A stretch of DNA of 64,000 nucleotides from assembly GCF_000478585.1 (NCBI RefSeq), contig NZ_ARWI01000001.1:372001-436000 (forward strand), in the 5' to 3' direction. A model generated the notes under the pieces. That model made no database searches, was not told where the DNA came from, and worked only from the letters and a program-made list of their open reading frames with translations. The first letter of the stretch is position 1. Every line of letters starts with the position of its first letter. Source of the DNA: Thiomicrorhabdus sp. Kp2. Its GTDB lineage: Bacteria; Pseudomonadota; Gammaproteobacteria; Thiomicrospirales; Thiomicrospiraceae. The position numbers were made by a program, and so were the translations under genes. Of this stretch, positions 19,389-28,915 are shown piece after piece.

Positions 19389-20423
19389 GTGAATTCTAAC
19401 CACCTCAGTTCATCGCCTTTTACGCATAACAATCAAAATGTGCGTAAGGTCATGTTACAAGTTCAGATAGCGGCATTTCCAGCCCTATTAACCCATATCT
19501 ACCTGTTTGGCTTTGGAATCGTTGTGCAGTGGATGTTAGCCGTAGCCACGATGCTGGTGGTTGAGTATGTTATGTTGCGTTTACGTGGCAGACCTATTAT
19601 GCCTTTTATGACCGATATGAGTGCCTTGATTACCATAACGGGTTTGGTATTCTGCATTCCTCCCGAAGCACCTTGGTGGATTATTGTCTCAGGGAGTGCC
19701 TTTGCGTTAATCTTTGGTAAACACCTCTATGGTGGTCTAGGCTATAACCCATTTAACCCTGCCATGCTCGGTTATGCCTTCTTATTGATTTCTTTCCCGA
19801 TTCAAATGACTCAATGGACACTCCCTGTGAGTTTGAGTGGCCATGTTCTGACCTTTTGGGAATCGGTTCATTATATTTTTACAGGTCAGATACCAGGCCT
19901 GTCAATTGACGCCTTAACAGGGGCAACCCCTTTAAATGAAGTCAGAACGGGATTATCACAAGGCAAAACACTGATTGATTCTTTAAGCTCAGAAGCCACC
20001 AATAACTTATTTGGGCTAACCAGTTGGGGTTGGGTCAACGTTGCCTTTATGGTAGGTGGTGTTTGGATGATGATTACTCGGACCATTAGCTGGCAATTTC
20101 CAGTTGGTTTTTTAGGCACTTTGGCATTAATGAGTTTTGTTTTTAACCAAATTGATCCAACAATCTATCCACCCGTAAGTTTTACCCTGTTAAGTGGTGG
20201 AACCATGCTAGCAGCCTTCTTTATTATTACCGACCCAGTGACCGCAAGCACAACCCCACGTGGTAAATTAATTTACGCTTGCGGTATTGGTGTATTGGTC
20301 TATGTCATCCGTAATTGGGGTGCGTTTCCAGATGGAATTGCCTTTGCCATTTTATTAATGAATATTGCCGTGCCACTGATTGACCAATACACCCAGCCTC
20401 GTGTCTTTGGTCACAAGCGTTAG
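19389..20423 (+). CDS. rnfD: Electron transport complex subunit RnfD/RsxD
   Basis: This 344-residue membrane protein of the NqrB/RnfD family has the flavinylation site ALTGATP near residue 180, where FMN is attached to Thr by a phosphoester bond. It starts with GTG immediately after the rnfC stop (TAAGTG). A one-mismatch palindrome copy encodes Pro-Gly-Leu ten codons before the flavin site. Confidence 0.95.
   Translation: MNSNHLSSSPFTHNNQNVRKVMLQVQIAAFPALLTHIYLFGFGIVVQWMLAVATMLVVEYVMLRLRGRPIMPFMTDMSALITITGLVFCIPPEAPWWIIVSGSAFALIFGKHLYGGLGYNPFNPAMLGYAFLLISFPIQMTQWTLPVSLSGHVLTFWESVHYIFTGQIPGLSIDALTGATPLNEVRTGLSQGKTLIDSLSSEATNNLFGLTSWGWVNVAFMVGGVWMMITRTISWQFPVGFLGTLALMSFVFNQIDPTIYPPVSFTLLSGGTMLAAFFIITDPVTASTTPRGKLIYACGIGVLVYVIRNWGAFPDGIAFAILLMNIAVPLIDQYTQPRVFGHKR
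19893..19902. repeat. Palindrome core copy, one mismatch (in rnfD)
   Basis: TACCAGGCCTGTCA, read as Pro-Gly-Leu. Confidence 0.8.
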
Positions 20424-20431
20424 GAGTGATG

Positions 20432-21067
20432 ATGAATAATACTCAAAACCTAATTAGGACCATGTTTAGCTCAGCGGGTAAATTGACCTTATTTGTTTTT
20501 ATTAGCATTATATTATTGTTGGCAGTTCGCTATATTACCGCACCTGAAATTGCCAAAGCAGAAAGAGAAAACCTGCTAAACACTTTTAGTGAAGTACTAC
20601 CAAAGTTGTATTACGACAATGATCCACTAAAAAATACCAAACAAATTACCGACCCTGCTTACCTTAAACTATTAGGTTCGTCTCAGCCTGTAACGTTTTA
20701 TAGAGCCACTAAAAACCAAAAACCAAGCGGTGCGATTTTTACCACTATTGCACCCAATGGATACAGTGGCAATATCTATATACTCATTGGCGTTTTTCCA
20801 GATGGCCGCTTATCGGGTGTGCGTATTATTAAACACGCCGAAACACCAGGCCTGGGTGATAAAGTTGAAATAAACAAAAGCAATTGGGTCTTAGAGTTTG
20901 ATGGCCGCAACTTACGTGATGATAACGACCCACGATGGGCCGTGAAAAAAGACGGTGGTGACTTTGACCAATTTACGGGTGCAACCATTACACCGCGTGC
21001 CGTCGTTGGTGCAATTCGTAATGCGTTGATTGTTGTAAATGATTTAGGAGAGCGCCTCTATGAGTGA
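20432..21067 (+). CDS. rnfG: Electron transport complex subunit RnfG/RsxG
   Basis: One N-terminal membrane anchor (about residues 13-32) precedes an FMN-binding domain with the covalent flavin motif TGATITP. Length is about 211. TAGGAG immediately upstream favours the ATG at 20432 over GTG/ATG codons at 20426 and 20429. An exact palindrome core encodes TPGLG, in the conserved HAETPGLGD stretch. It overlaps rnfE by eight bases. Confidence 0.95.
   Translation: MNNTQNLIRTMFSSAGKLTLFVFISIILLLAVRYITAPEIAKAERENLLNTFSEVLPKLYYDNDPLKNTKQITDPAYLKLLGSSQPVTFYRATKNQKPSGAIFTTIAPNGYSGNIYILIGVFPDGRLSGVRIIKHAETPGLGDKVEINKSNWVLEFDGRNLRDDNDPRWAVKKDGGDFDQFTGATITPRAVVGAIRNALIVVNDLGERLYE
20846..20855. repeat. Palindrome core copy, exact (in rnfG)
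   Basis: CACCAGGCCTGGGT, read as Pro-Gly-Leu-Gly in the conserved ETPGLGD motif of the family. Confidence 0.85.
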
Positions 21068-21785
21068 AGTAAAAACCGAGCAAAAATCACTTTGGAGTGA
21101 TTACAAACTCATATTAGAAAACGGTCTTTGGAAAAACAACCAAGCTCTGGTGGCGCTTTTAGGGTTATGCCCCCTTCTAGCGGTTTCTAACAACACGATT
21201 AACGGTCTTGGCTTAGGTTTAGCTACGCTATTGGTTTTGGTTTTATCAAACACACTGGTCTCAGCGATTCGTAACCATGTATCAGATGAAATCCGTATTC
21301 CCGTGTTTATCGCTATTATTGCCACAATGGTGACCATTATTGACCTGTTAATGAACGCCTACTTTCACACCTTACACGGCATTCTAGGCATTTTTATTCC
21401 GCTGATTGTAACCAACTGCGCTATTTTAGGACGTGCTGAGGCTTACGCCTCTAAAAACACCTTGGATAAAGCCATTGTCGATGGATTTTTTATGGGGCTA
21501 GGCTTTTTAGCCGTTTTGGTGTTATTAGGCGCTCTACGCGAAATCCTCGGTAATGGCACCCTATTTGACCAGGCCTGGTTAATGTTTGGTGAACAGGCTC
21601 GCAGCTGGACCATTCATTTGGGTGACGATTATCAAGGCGTTCTGTTAGCGATATTACCACCAGGTGCATTTATTGGCTTAGGTTTACTCATTGCGCTTAA
21701 AAACTGGGCTGACGCCAAAAAAGTCGCTAAACAACAAAACCAATTGGGTATTCAAGTTGCCGTTACTCCAATGCAAGCTAAATAA
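21060..21785 (+). CDS. rnfE: Electron transport complex subunit RnfE/RsxE
   Basis: This 241-residue integral membrane protein of the RnfE/NqrD family is homologous to RnfA ([22 protein letters not shown]). Six predicted helices. It overlaps rnfG and is followed 15 bases later by nth, matching the E. coli rsxABCDGE-nth order. An exact palindrome core encodes Asp-Gln-Ala-Trp. Confidence 0.96.
   Translation: MSEVKTEQKSLWSDYKLILENGLWKNNQALVALLGLCPLLAVSNNTINGLGLGLATLLVLVLSNTLVSAIRNHVSDEIRIPVFIAIIATMVTIIDLLMNAYFHTLHGILGIFIPLIVTNCAILGRAEAYASKNTLDKAIVDGFFMGLGFLAVLVLLGALREILGNGTLFDQAWLMFGEQARSWTIHLGDDYQGVLLAILPPGAFIGLGLLIALKNWADAKKVAKQQNQLGIQVAVTPMQAK
21569..21578. repeat. Palindrome core copy, exact (in rnfE)
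   Basis: GACCAGGCCTGGTT, read as Asp-Gln-Ala-Trp. Confidence 0.95.
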
Positions 21786-21799
21786 AAGCTGAAACCTCT

Positions 21800-22432
21800 A
21801 TGAATAAAGCCAAACGTTTAGAAATTTTTGAACGACTCAGTGAAGCGATTCCTGAGCCTGAAACGGAGTTAAATTACAGTAATCCATTTGAGTTATTGAT
21901 TGCGGTTATTCTCTCTGCACAAGCGACCGATAAAGGGGTCAACATTGCAACCGATAAACTCTTCCCTGTTGCCAACACGCCAGAAGCCATTTACGCTTTA
22001 GGAGAAGAAGGTTTAAAAGAGTACATTAAAACCATTGGGCTTTTTAATACCAAAGGTGCAAATATCATTAAAACCTGCAAAATGTTAATGGATTTGCATG
22101 GTTCGCAAGTACCCGATAATCGCAAAGATTTAGAAGCTCTGCCTGGCGTTGGCCGAAAAACCGCCAATGTAGTGCTTAATACCGCCTATGGTCAACCGAC
22201 CATGGCAGTAGATACCCATATTTTTAGAGTATCTAACCGTACCAAAATTGCACCTGGTAAAAACGTATTAGAAGTAGAGATGAAGTTGCTTAAAAACATA
22301 CCTAAACAGTACATTATCCCAGCGCATCACCTGCTTATTTTGCATGGTCGTTATACCTGTACCGCCCGTAAACCCCGTTGTGGCGCTTGTTGTATTTATG
22401 ATTTATGCGAATTTAAAGAAAAAACTGAGTGA
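21800..22432 (+). CDS. nth: Endonuclease III
   Basis: A DNA glycosylase/AP lyase for oxidised pyrimidines. The helix-hairpin-helix LPGVGRKTANVV ends with the catalytic region; Lys120 and Asp138 are present, and the C-terminal cysteines of the 4Fe-4S cluster are seen (CTARKPRCGACCIYDLC). At 210 residues it is typical. It is the last gene of the rnf operon. Confidence 0.97.
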   Translation: MNKAKRLEIFERLSEAIPEPETELNYSNPFELLIAVILSAQATDKGVNIATDKLFPVANTPEAIYALGEEGLKEYIKTIGLFNTKGANIIKTCKMLMDLHGSQVPDNRKDLEALPGVGRKTANVVLNTAYGQPTMAVDTHIFRVSNRTKIAPGKNVLEVEMKLLKNIPKQYIIPAHHLLILHGRYTCTARKPRCGACCIYDLCEFKEKTE

Positions 22433-22452
22433 TTTTTTTGTGTCTCTTTTTT

Positions 22453-22658
22453 AACCACGAAGACACGAAGAAAAGAAGAGTTTAAATAAGGTTTAAAAAA
22501 CGGTTAATTGGAATTAATTTTCAAACTTACCAGGCCTGGTATATCCTGTGGCCATCTTTGTTATGTGAGCACAGGACATGTCCTGTGGCCTATTTTATTA
22601 TGTGAGCACAGGAAAAAATCATTCATAAAAAACTTCGTGTCTTCGTGACTTCGTGGTG
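22453..22658. repeat. MITE-like repeat, copy A
   Basis: The ends are inverted repeats of the CCACGAAG-ACACGAAG / CTTCGTG-CTTCGTGG type. Between them lie an AATTGGAATTAATTTTC block, an exact copy of the palindrome (core 22530-22539), and a CCTGTGGCC...GTGAGCACAGG module present twice in tandem. No coding capacity. Nearly identical to copy B next to it. Confidence 0.9.
22530..22539. repeat. Palindrome core copy, exact (inside MITE-like copy A)
   Basis: TTACCAGGCCTGGTAT, carried within the repeat. Confidence 0.95.
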
Positions 22659-22676
22659 AATTAAAAAGCTTTTGAA

Positions 22677-22842
22677 CCACGAAGGCACGAAGAAAAGAAG
22701 AGTTTAAATAAGGTTTAAAAAACGGTTAATTGGAATTAATTTTCAAACTTACCAGGCCTGGTATACCCTGTGGCCATCTTTGTTATGTGAGCACAGAATA
22801 AAAATCATTCATAAAAAACTTCGTGTCTTCGTGACTTCGTGG
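22677..22842. repeat. MITE-like repeat, copy B
   Basis: Direct repeat of copy A with the same terminal inverted repeats and the palindrome, but only one CCTGTGG...GCACAG module. It is about 40 bases shorter than copy A for that reason. Together A and B fill most of the 447-base gap between nth and the DUF1841 gene. Confidence 0.9.
22752..22761. repeat. Palindrome core copy, exact (inside MITE-like copy B)
   Basis: TTACCAGGCCTGGTAT, carried within the repeat. Confidence 0.95.
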
Positions 22843-22879
22843 TAAATCAAAATCTTCTGGTGAATTTATAAAGGTTAAT

Positions 22880-23311
22880 ATGTTTTACACATCTGAAAGA
22901 GACAAACTTAGACAGTTTTATGTCGATACCTGGCAAAAAGCGCGCCATGGTTTACCTATGGATGCCATGGAAACCATGGTTGCCAGAGTGATAGAACTGC
23001 ACCCTGAATACCATGCCATGCTGAGAAATGAAAAACACCTAGGTAATGAATATAAACCTGAAGATGGTGAGACCAATCCATTCCTTCACATGGGAATGCA
23101 CTTAGGTCTACAAGAGCAAGTTTCTATGGATCGCCCTGCTGGCATTCAAGCCGTTTACCAACAGCTAGGTGAACGCTTGGGTGATGTGCATAAAACCGAA
23201 CACGCCATGATGGATTGTTTAGCGGAATCCTTATGGATAGCGCAAAGAGACCAAACAGAACCAAATGAACAAGCGTACCTACGTTGTTTACAAAACCTGC
23301 TCTTTAAGTAA
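22880..23311 (+). CDS. DUF1841 family protein
   Basis: This 143-residue soluble protein begins MFYTSERDKLRQFY and contains NPFLHMGMHLGLQEQVSMDRPAGI, characteristic of DUF1841, a family of unknown function often found near nth in gammaproteobacteria. Several His residues (about 75-79 and 110-116) could bind a metal, but no function is established. An AAAGG ribosome site lies upstream. Confidence 0.85.
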   Translation: MFYTSERDKLRQFYVDTWQKARHGLPMDAMETMVARVIELHPEYHAMLRNEKHLGNEYKPEDGETNPFLHMGMHLGLQEQVSMDRPAGIQAVYQQLGERLGDVHKTEHAMMDCLAESLWIAQRDQTEPNEQAYLRCLQNLLFK

Positions 23312-23353
23312 CAACACAGCAAACAAAAAACGCTCAGTAAGAAGGAATTCCCG

Positions 23354-24277
23354 ATGTTTTTAGTAAAAAATTCTAGCTTTACAGAAAAAACCACCCTCCT
23401 GTTACCGGGATTTTTAATCGCGCTTATGACTTTATTCTCTTGCCAAAGTTATGCTCAAGCGTCTGACATTTTTGTGAGTTCAAAATGGTTAAAGTCAAAT
23501 CAATCTAAAGTCAAAATAATTGATATGAGTGATAAAAGTCAATTTCAAAAGTTTCATATTGAAAACGCTTTATGGGTCAACTATGCGTGGCTCATCAAAC
23601 CGCAAAATGGATTACAACTTAGCGGTGGTGCAGATTATATGGCCAATGTACTTTCGCAATTGGGCATTAAAAACTCAGACCATCTCGTTATTTACGATGA
23701 TATGGGTGGGCTTGAGGCGAGCCGCTTATATTGGGAATTAAAAAAACTGAATCACGCCAAGATCAATATCTTAGATGGCGGTATTGTCAGCTGGATTTTA
23801 GCTGGTAATAAGGTTACTCAAAAAGCACCACAACGACCAGCTCAAAGCCAATACACGGTACCTAAAAAACATTCTACCGATGCTTTAACGGCCGATAAGA
23901 AAGAGGTCATAAACGCAAAACAAAATAGTGTCGTTCTCCTCGATACTCGTACAGAACAAGAATATATAGGGAACCCTAAACAGAAACGCAGTGGGCATAT
24001 TCCTGCTGCAATTTGGTTTGATTGGTCAAAAGCGATTGATGTTCAAAATGGATTTAAGCAATATTCAAATGATGATTTACTGCAAAATTTGCGTGGCGTA
24101 AGTCTATCGGATTTAAAACAGCCTATTATTGTCTACTGCAATACTGCGCACAGAGCGGCAAGATCCTTTGTTATGTTAAAAAGTCTCGGGTTTGAAAACG
24201 TCAAACTCTATGATGGCTCAATCCAAGAATATGAAATCGACAAATCATTACCGTTAAAACTGGGTAAACAGCCTTAA
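23354..24277 (+). CDS. Exported two-domain rhodanese (thiosulfate/mercaptopyruvate sulfurtransferase family)
   Basis: A hydrophobic N-terminal export signal (about residues 14-32) ends in LFSC, a possible lipobox, and YAQA, a possible signal peptidase I site; the choice is open. Two rhodanese domains follow. The first lacks a catalytic Cys (VIYDDMGGLEA); the second has the active-site loop YCNTAHRAA. This is the SseA/TST pattern of an inactive plus an active domain. A periplasmic sulfurtransferase suits a sulfur-oxidising lifestyle, but the substrate cannot be read from sequence. Confidence 0.85.
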   Translation: MFLVKNSSFTEKTTLLLPGFLIALMTLFSCQSYAQASDIFVSSKWLKSNQSKVKIIDMSDKSQFQKFHIENALWVNYAWLIKPQNGLQLSGGADYMANVLSQLGIKNSDHLVIYDDMGGLEASRLYWELKKLNHAKINILDGGIVSWILAGNKVTQKAPQRPAQSQYTVPKKHSTDALTADKKEVINAKQNSVVLLDTRTEQEYIGNPKQKRSGHIPAAIWFDWSKAIDVQNGFKQYSNDDLLQNLRGVSLSDLKQPIIVYCNTAHRAARSFVMLKSLGFENVKLYDGSIQEYEIDKSLPLKLGKQP

Positions 24278-24305
24278 ATCAGATTAGTTAAAGACCTTTA
24301 TTTTA

Positions 24306-24809
24306 ATGCAAAATACTTTTCGTAGTCATTCAAGCGCAGATTGCTATCAAATTTATACCGATGGAGGTTACTTTGAAAAGCAAGATATAGGTGGCTGGGG
24401 ATTTGTAATTTTTAAAAACGGCCAGGAATTTATTCAAAACTCTGGTTCACAAAAGCAGACATCCAGCCTTGAAATGGAACTCATTGCTGCCAAAAAAGCA
24501 CTCGAAACATTACAAGAATTCGCCCAAGAAATAGAAACTTATTCGGTGACACTTTACACCGATTCAAGAATCCTTATTGAAGGTTTAACGGAGAAATACA
24601 CCACTTGGTGCAACAATCAATGGCGCGTTAAGTCGGGGAAAACCGTTGTTTATAAAGAACATTGGCAACACTTATCAAACTTAAGTATGCAACAACAAAT
24701 TGAGCTCTGCTGGGTAAAAGGCCACAACGGTAATCATGGTAATACCCTTGCCGACTCTCTTGCTCGGCAAGCCGTTCTTAACAAACAGCGGCAAAATCAA
24801 GTTTTGTAA
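24306..24809 (+). CDS. RNase H-fold ribonuclease HI-like protein
   Basis: This 167-residue protein has the acidic active-site residues of RNase HI: Asp19 (YTDGG), Glu58 (LEMELIAA), Asp86 (YTDSR), and the late WVKGHNGNHGNTLAD stretch with its Asp. The usual E. coli motif is YTDGSCLGNPG; here the loop reads YTDGGYFEKQDIGG, so it may be a divergent paralogue rather than the housekeeping rnhA. Confidence 0.85.
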   Translation: MQNTFRSHSSADCYQIYTDGGYFEKQDIGGWGFVIFKNGQEFIQNSGSQKQTSSLEMELIAAKKALETLQEFAQEIETYSVTLYTDSRILIEGLTEKYTTWCNNQWRVKSGKTVVYKEHWQHLSNLSMQQQIELCWVKGHNGNHGNTLADSLARQAVLNKQRQNQVL

Positions 24810-24873
24810 ACCTGTGCTATTCAGCGTTCAATACCCGTAAATTAGGCCTTGTTTAGAATGAATGGCTTAAAAG

Positions 24874-26034
24874 TTAAGCTGAGATTTCAATGAGTGTTGT
24901 GTCATCTTTCATTGTTTTCCCTTCAGAGAACTGTGTTACTCGCTGTAAAATCTCATTTAGCTCCAAATCATCCTCAATAATTTGAAACAGCGCCTCTATC
25001 GTTCGAGCTACACCAAAAGCTTCTCCATCTGCATTCATTACCTCTGCTAATCCATCGGTAAAAATAAACAACTTATCTCCTGTTGTAAATTGTATCGTTA
25101 CAGGATCAACCTTGTGCTCATCGCACTCAATAATTCCTAGAGCAACTGACATGGAGTCAATTTTTTGAATATTCGGTCTCTGTGAATCACTCAAATCTTC
25201 ACTAGAAAGGTACAAACAACTTGGCATACCAAAATTCCAAATACTCACTTGTCCACTATTTTTATCCCAATCGATATAGGTTGCAGCTAAAAAGTTTTGC
25301 GGTGGTAATTTACTGCACAGCTCATCATTAATCACTCTTAACACCGCAGTGGGCAGATGATTGTTCCTCACATTTGTGTAAAACAACGATGCCACTAGGG
25401 GCCCTGCAATTGCAGCCATTAAACCGTGACCCGTAAAGTCTCCAACTAAAATATGTTGATGATTATAATCATTGATTGCGGATAAGATAATATCGCCATT
25501 AGAGGCCTCCACTGGAGAGACCAACTGTCTTATGGCCCGATTTTCAAAACGTTTATCTCGTCGCATAGAGTTGATAAGGTGTTCAATATAGTTACGTTCT
25601 TGCTGAAGAGATTTATGATTTTTTTCCAAGAGTTTACGAGAGTAATGCAAAGACAAATGTGTTTTCATTCGAGCCAAAAGAATCGATTCAGTGAATGGCT
25701 TAGTAATATAGTCAACCGCGCCAAGTTTTAGACCTATTCTCTCATCTTCTGTGCTTATTTTTGCCGTTAAAAAGATAATGGGAATATGAGATGTTTGAGG
25801 GTTTGCTTTTAAAGCCTCACAAACCTCATAGCCAGACAAGTCAGGCATATTAATATCCAACAATATTAAATCAGGCTCTTTCATTTTTACGGCGTCTAAA
25901 CACGCTTGGCCCGAATCAACTAATTGCAGTTCAAACCGATTTTCAATTAAATCCTCTAGGATCAACCGATTTAACGGTTCATCGTCTACAGCAAGCACGT
26001 AAGGTTTATAATCAGATAATTTCAGTGGCATCAC
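24874..26034 (-). CDS. Response regulator with SpoIIE/PP2C-type Ser phosphatase output
   Basis: The N-terminal receiver domain (residues 12-130) has Asp60 (LILLDINMP) and Lys112 (TKPF). A short coiled linker leads to a PPM/SpoIIE phosphatase domain with metal-binding Asp residues in GDFTGHGLMAA, FIFTDGLAEVM and KDDTTL. This is the RsbU/HsbR type of output, which normally dephosphorylates a STAS antagonist. The start overlaps the end of the kinase gene by 23 bases, so the two should work as a pair. The likely target, a STAS protein, is at 13158-13460 (inference). Confidence 0.92.
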   Translation of the reverse strand: MMPLKLSDYKPYVLAVDDEPLNRLILEDLIENRFELQLVDSGQACLDAVKMKEPDLILLDINMPDLSGYEVCEALKANPQTSHIPIIFLTAKISTEDERIGLKLGAVDYITKPFTESILLARMKTHLSLHYSRKLLEKNHKSLQQERNYIEHLINSMRRDKRFENRAIRQLVSPVEASNGDIILSAINDYNHQHILVGDFTGHGLMAAIAGPLVASLFYTNVRNNHLPTAVLRVINDELCSKLPPQNFLAATYIDWDKNSGQVSIWNFGMPSCLYLSSEDLSDSQRPNIQKIDSMSVALGIIECDEHKVDPVTIQFTTGDKLFIFTDGLAEVMNADGEAFGVARTIEALFQIIEDDLELNEILQRVTQFSEGKTMKDDTTLIEISA

Positions 26035-28606
26035 TTATCCTATCTAAATTTTTTATTGGCAAAGTAAATCTAAAATTTGCACCTTGAATACGATTTTTTG
26101 TCATCCAGTTTTCTGCCCAAATTCTGCCATGATGTGCTTGCACAATCTCTTTGCTAATGGCTAAACCGAGACCACTTCCTCCTGTATTTTTAGATGAATC
26201 CTTACTTTGAATAAACTTATTAAAAATCAACTCTAGTTCTTCGGGATGCACCCCCTTTCCCGAGTCTTGAATAGAAAAAACCAACCACTTACTATCAATA
26301 GTATCTACTGAAATAACAATACTGGAACCCACTGGCGAATGATGAATGGCATTATTAAGTAAATTTGATATAACTTGAGCAATACGGTGACTATCAAAAC
26401 ATGCCATAAAATCGAGGTACTTTAATACGACTTTTACCTCCTTCTTTTCTAAAAGCGATTTTTGCTCTAAAAGACAACCCTCTATAATCGGCTCAAGGCT
26501 TTGATATTGAAAGTCAAAACTCATCAAACCAGATTCAAGTTTTGCCGAATCAAGTAAGTCATTTAAAAGTCCCATTAAGCGGTGACCACTTAACTCTATA
26601 TTTTCAAAATAACGCTTGAGCTTATCAATTGACGAACTAGAGACGCGTGTTTGTCCCATCTCTGCATAACTTAAAATACCGTGTAACGGGGTACGAATAT
26701 CATGTGACATCTTAGCCAAAAATTCAGATTTTGCCTTATTTGCAGCCACGGCTTCTTCTCGAGCGGCATACATTTCCTCTTCTAACTTTTTACGCTTAGA
26801 AATATCCCTGAATGCAATATGTATGACCGTGCGTCCATAATACTGTAAACGCGTTAAAACAACATCTGTCCAAAAATCTTCACCATTGGCACGTCTATTT
26901 AGCCACTCATAATGATGAGACCCCTTTTTAAGGCATATCTGTAACATTCTAAAACCTTTACGATGTGAGCTTTCACCATCAGGCTGATATTTGGGGGCAA
27001 ATACTTTATTTGGTAAACTTAAAAGTTGTTTTTTAGATTTATAGCCAAACATATCAACTGTCGCCTGATTACAATCTAAAACATGCCGTCCTTCACTAAT
27101 AAAAATGCCATCAGCAGACTTTTCAAAAATGGTTTCAAACGCCTTTTTTTGATCACTTAACTGTTTGGTATAGTGTTCAATTGACTGTTGAAGCTCTTCA
27201 TTATCAACACTCAAAATACGATTATTGACTCTTTCTGTTAAATCGCGGGCAAATACACAAGTAACATCTTCACCATCAACTTTGAATTTGGTTGCGCCTA
27301 CCTCTACAGGAATACTACTCCTATCTTTACGCTGATGAACAGTTTCAAATAAAATTTTAGTTTCCGCTTCAAAATCTTTACAAATATTTTGAATATCTTT
27401 AGCCTGGTATTTGGCATCAATTTGGCTAATTTTTTTCTGAAGTAACTCTTCGCGTTCATAACCTAACAATCGACAAGTTTCACTGTTAACATCTAAAATT
27501 TCCCCATCGCAATTCAGCAAATAATAAGCCTCGGAACTTTGGTCGATGATTTCCTTATAACGTTTTTCTTGAGCACGAATATAAGCCTGGTTAGTCAATG
27601 ATTGATGTCTATACTGTAAAAATAGAAAAATAGCTACGGTAAACAATAAACTTACTAAAATGCCTGCCACCCAAGATTTTTGAACTTTTTTATTTGAAAA
27701 CACTTGATAGTCAGGCAAAAATTTCAAATTAACTTCTGTATTAAAAACCCATTTTTGACCCGCAAAGGTAAGCTTAAATTCATTAGAACGGTACAGAGCC
27801 TCTTCAATTAAATACTCCTTACCCGCAATAGCAAAAGGTACATTTCCCGCTTGAGAATCTGAAATAAATACCCCTAAAGAATCCTCAAGCAAAAATTGTT
27901 TACGAATGTAATTTACATAACGATTCATATTCAAAACGATTGCGGTAAAACCTTTCAGTTGTTTTCTATTGTTGTAAACAGGTTGATAAACAATCGTTGA
28001 CCAATCGCCTTTAGCATTCCGAAACAGATTTTGTTGTGGAGTGGCAACCTGTGTATTGTTAGCTTGGGCGAGATACATGGCCTGTTTTTGTGTATCGACT
28101 GAATAAGCGTCAATGCCAATAGCACGCCTATTTTTTTCTAGAGGGTATACATACTTAATAACGGCATAATCATTTTGTTCCTGTTGATCTACCAACCGTC
28201 CAAGAGAGTTCGCTTTGATAGAATAATGCTGTAAACCAAGCATGTCTGCTATTTCATCTTCAAATAACAAACGCTGATCTTTAGGAACCACTTCAATCCA
28301 CTCAAGCGCTTCAACTTCTGAACCCGACGCTAATAAAGCTTGCGCAAAGAGTTCAAAATCATTTTGACTAATATAATCAGAAAACTCAAAGACAGCAGAT
28401 AAACTATTTAAACGTTCTAATTCACGCTGTAAGCCACTCTGAACAGCATTATAAGCTTGTAATGAATATTGATTAAACTTAGCCTCAAGTACATTAACTT
28501 GTTTATTTTCAGCGTATTGAATCCATTGAGAGGTCAATAAAAGACCTATTGCAAATACTGCAACCGCAATAAAATAAATCCTTTTATGAAAAAGTTTACC
28601 CTGCAT
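26012..28606 (-). CDS. Membrane sensor histidine kinase (CHASE-PAS-PAS-HisKA-HATPase)
   Basis: An N-terminal membrane segment (residues 9-28) precedes a periplasmic CHASE domain (about 70-290, with LEWIEVVPKDQRLLFE). A second membrane segment lies near 315-335. Two PAS domains follow, then the phospho-acceptor His635 (MSHDIRTPLHG) and an ATPase domain with an N box (NLLNNAIHHSP) and GSGLGLAIS. There is no receiver at the C-terminus; the overlapping downstream gene supplies it. The ligand is unknown. Confidence 0.93.
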   Translation of the reverse strand: MQGKLFHKRIYFIAVAVFAIGLLLTSQWIQYAENKQVNVLEAKFNQYSLQAYNAVQSGLQRELERLNSLSAVFEFSDYISQNDFELFAQALLASGSEVEALEWIEVVPKDQRLLFEDEIADMLGLQHYSIKANSLGRLVDQQEQNDYAVIKYVYPLEKNRRAIGIDAYSVDTQKQAMYLAQANNTQVATPQQNLFRNAKGDWSTIVYQPVYNNRKQLKGFTAIVLNMNRYVNYIRKQFLLEDSLGVFISDSQAGNVPFAIAGKEYLIEEALYRSNEFKLTFAGQKWVFNTEVNLKFLPDYQVFSNKKVQKSWVAGILVSLLFTVAIFLFLQYRHQSLTNQAYIRAQEKRYKEIIDQSSEAYYLLNCDGEILDVNSETCRLLGYEREELLQKKISQIDAKYQAKDIQNICKDFEAETKILFETVHQRKDRSSIPVEVGATKFKVDGEDVTCVFARDLTERVNNRILSVDNEELQQSIEHYTKQLSDQKKAFETIFEKSADGIFISEGRHVLDCNQATVDMFGYKSKKQLLSLPNKVFAPKYQPDGESSHRKGFRMLQICLKKGSHHYEWLNRRANGEDFWTDVVLTRLQYYGRTVIHIAFRDISKRKKLEEEMYAAREEAVAANKAKSEFLAKMSHDIRTPLHGILSYAEMGQTRVSSSSIDKLKRYFENIELSGHRLMGLLNDLLDSAKLESGLMSFDFQYQSLEPIIEGCLLEQKSLLEKKEVKVVLKYLDFMACFDSHRIAQVISNLLNNAIHHSPVGSSIVISVDTIDSKWLVFSIQDSGKGVHPEELELIFNKFIQSKDSSKNTGGSGLGLAISKEIVQAHHGRIWAENWMTKNRIQGANFRFTLPIKNLDRISDATEII

Positions 28607-28915
28607 ATCTCATACCGAATTGAAAAATTTGGACTTTAAAAAAGTTAAAAAACACGTAATGGCAACGCATTAAAATATGAACGTAAATAATGTAATCCCT
28701 AAATACCTAGAACGAAAACTCAAACTCAAAATCAAGCAACCACTTTAGTAGTCAGTTTATTCTAGCTTAACACCAACACAGTCTCGTGATTATCTGCATA
28801 AAATACGCATATTGCACAAGTTTATCCAGAAAATAAATGCCCACAATAAGTTTATGGGCGAAATTTAATCTAAAATTGATTACTATCACTGCTAAAACAA
28901 TAAAAGGAAAAGAGT
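28607..28915. other. Divergent intergenic region between the kinase and prxQ
   Basis: About 310 AT-rich bases. They must contain both promoters, but I recognise no gene, repeat or hairpin. Confidence 0.5.

Noticed and set aside
22453-22842. CRISPR array
   Set aside because: Only two long repeats with different internal structure; no short regularly spaced repeats and no cas genes.
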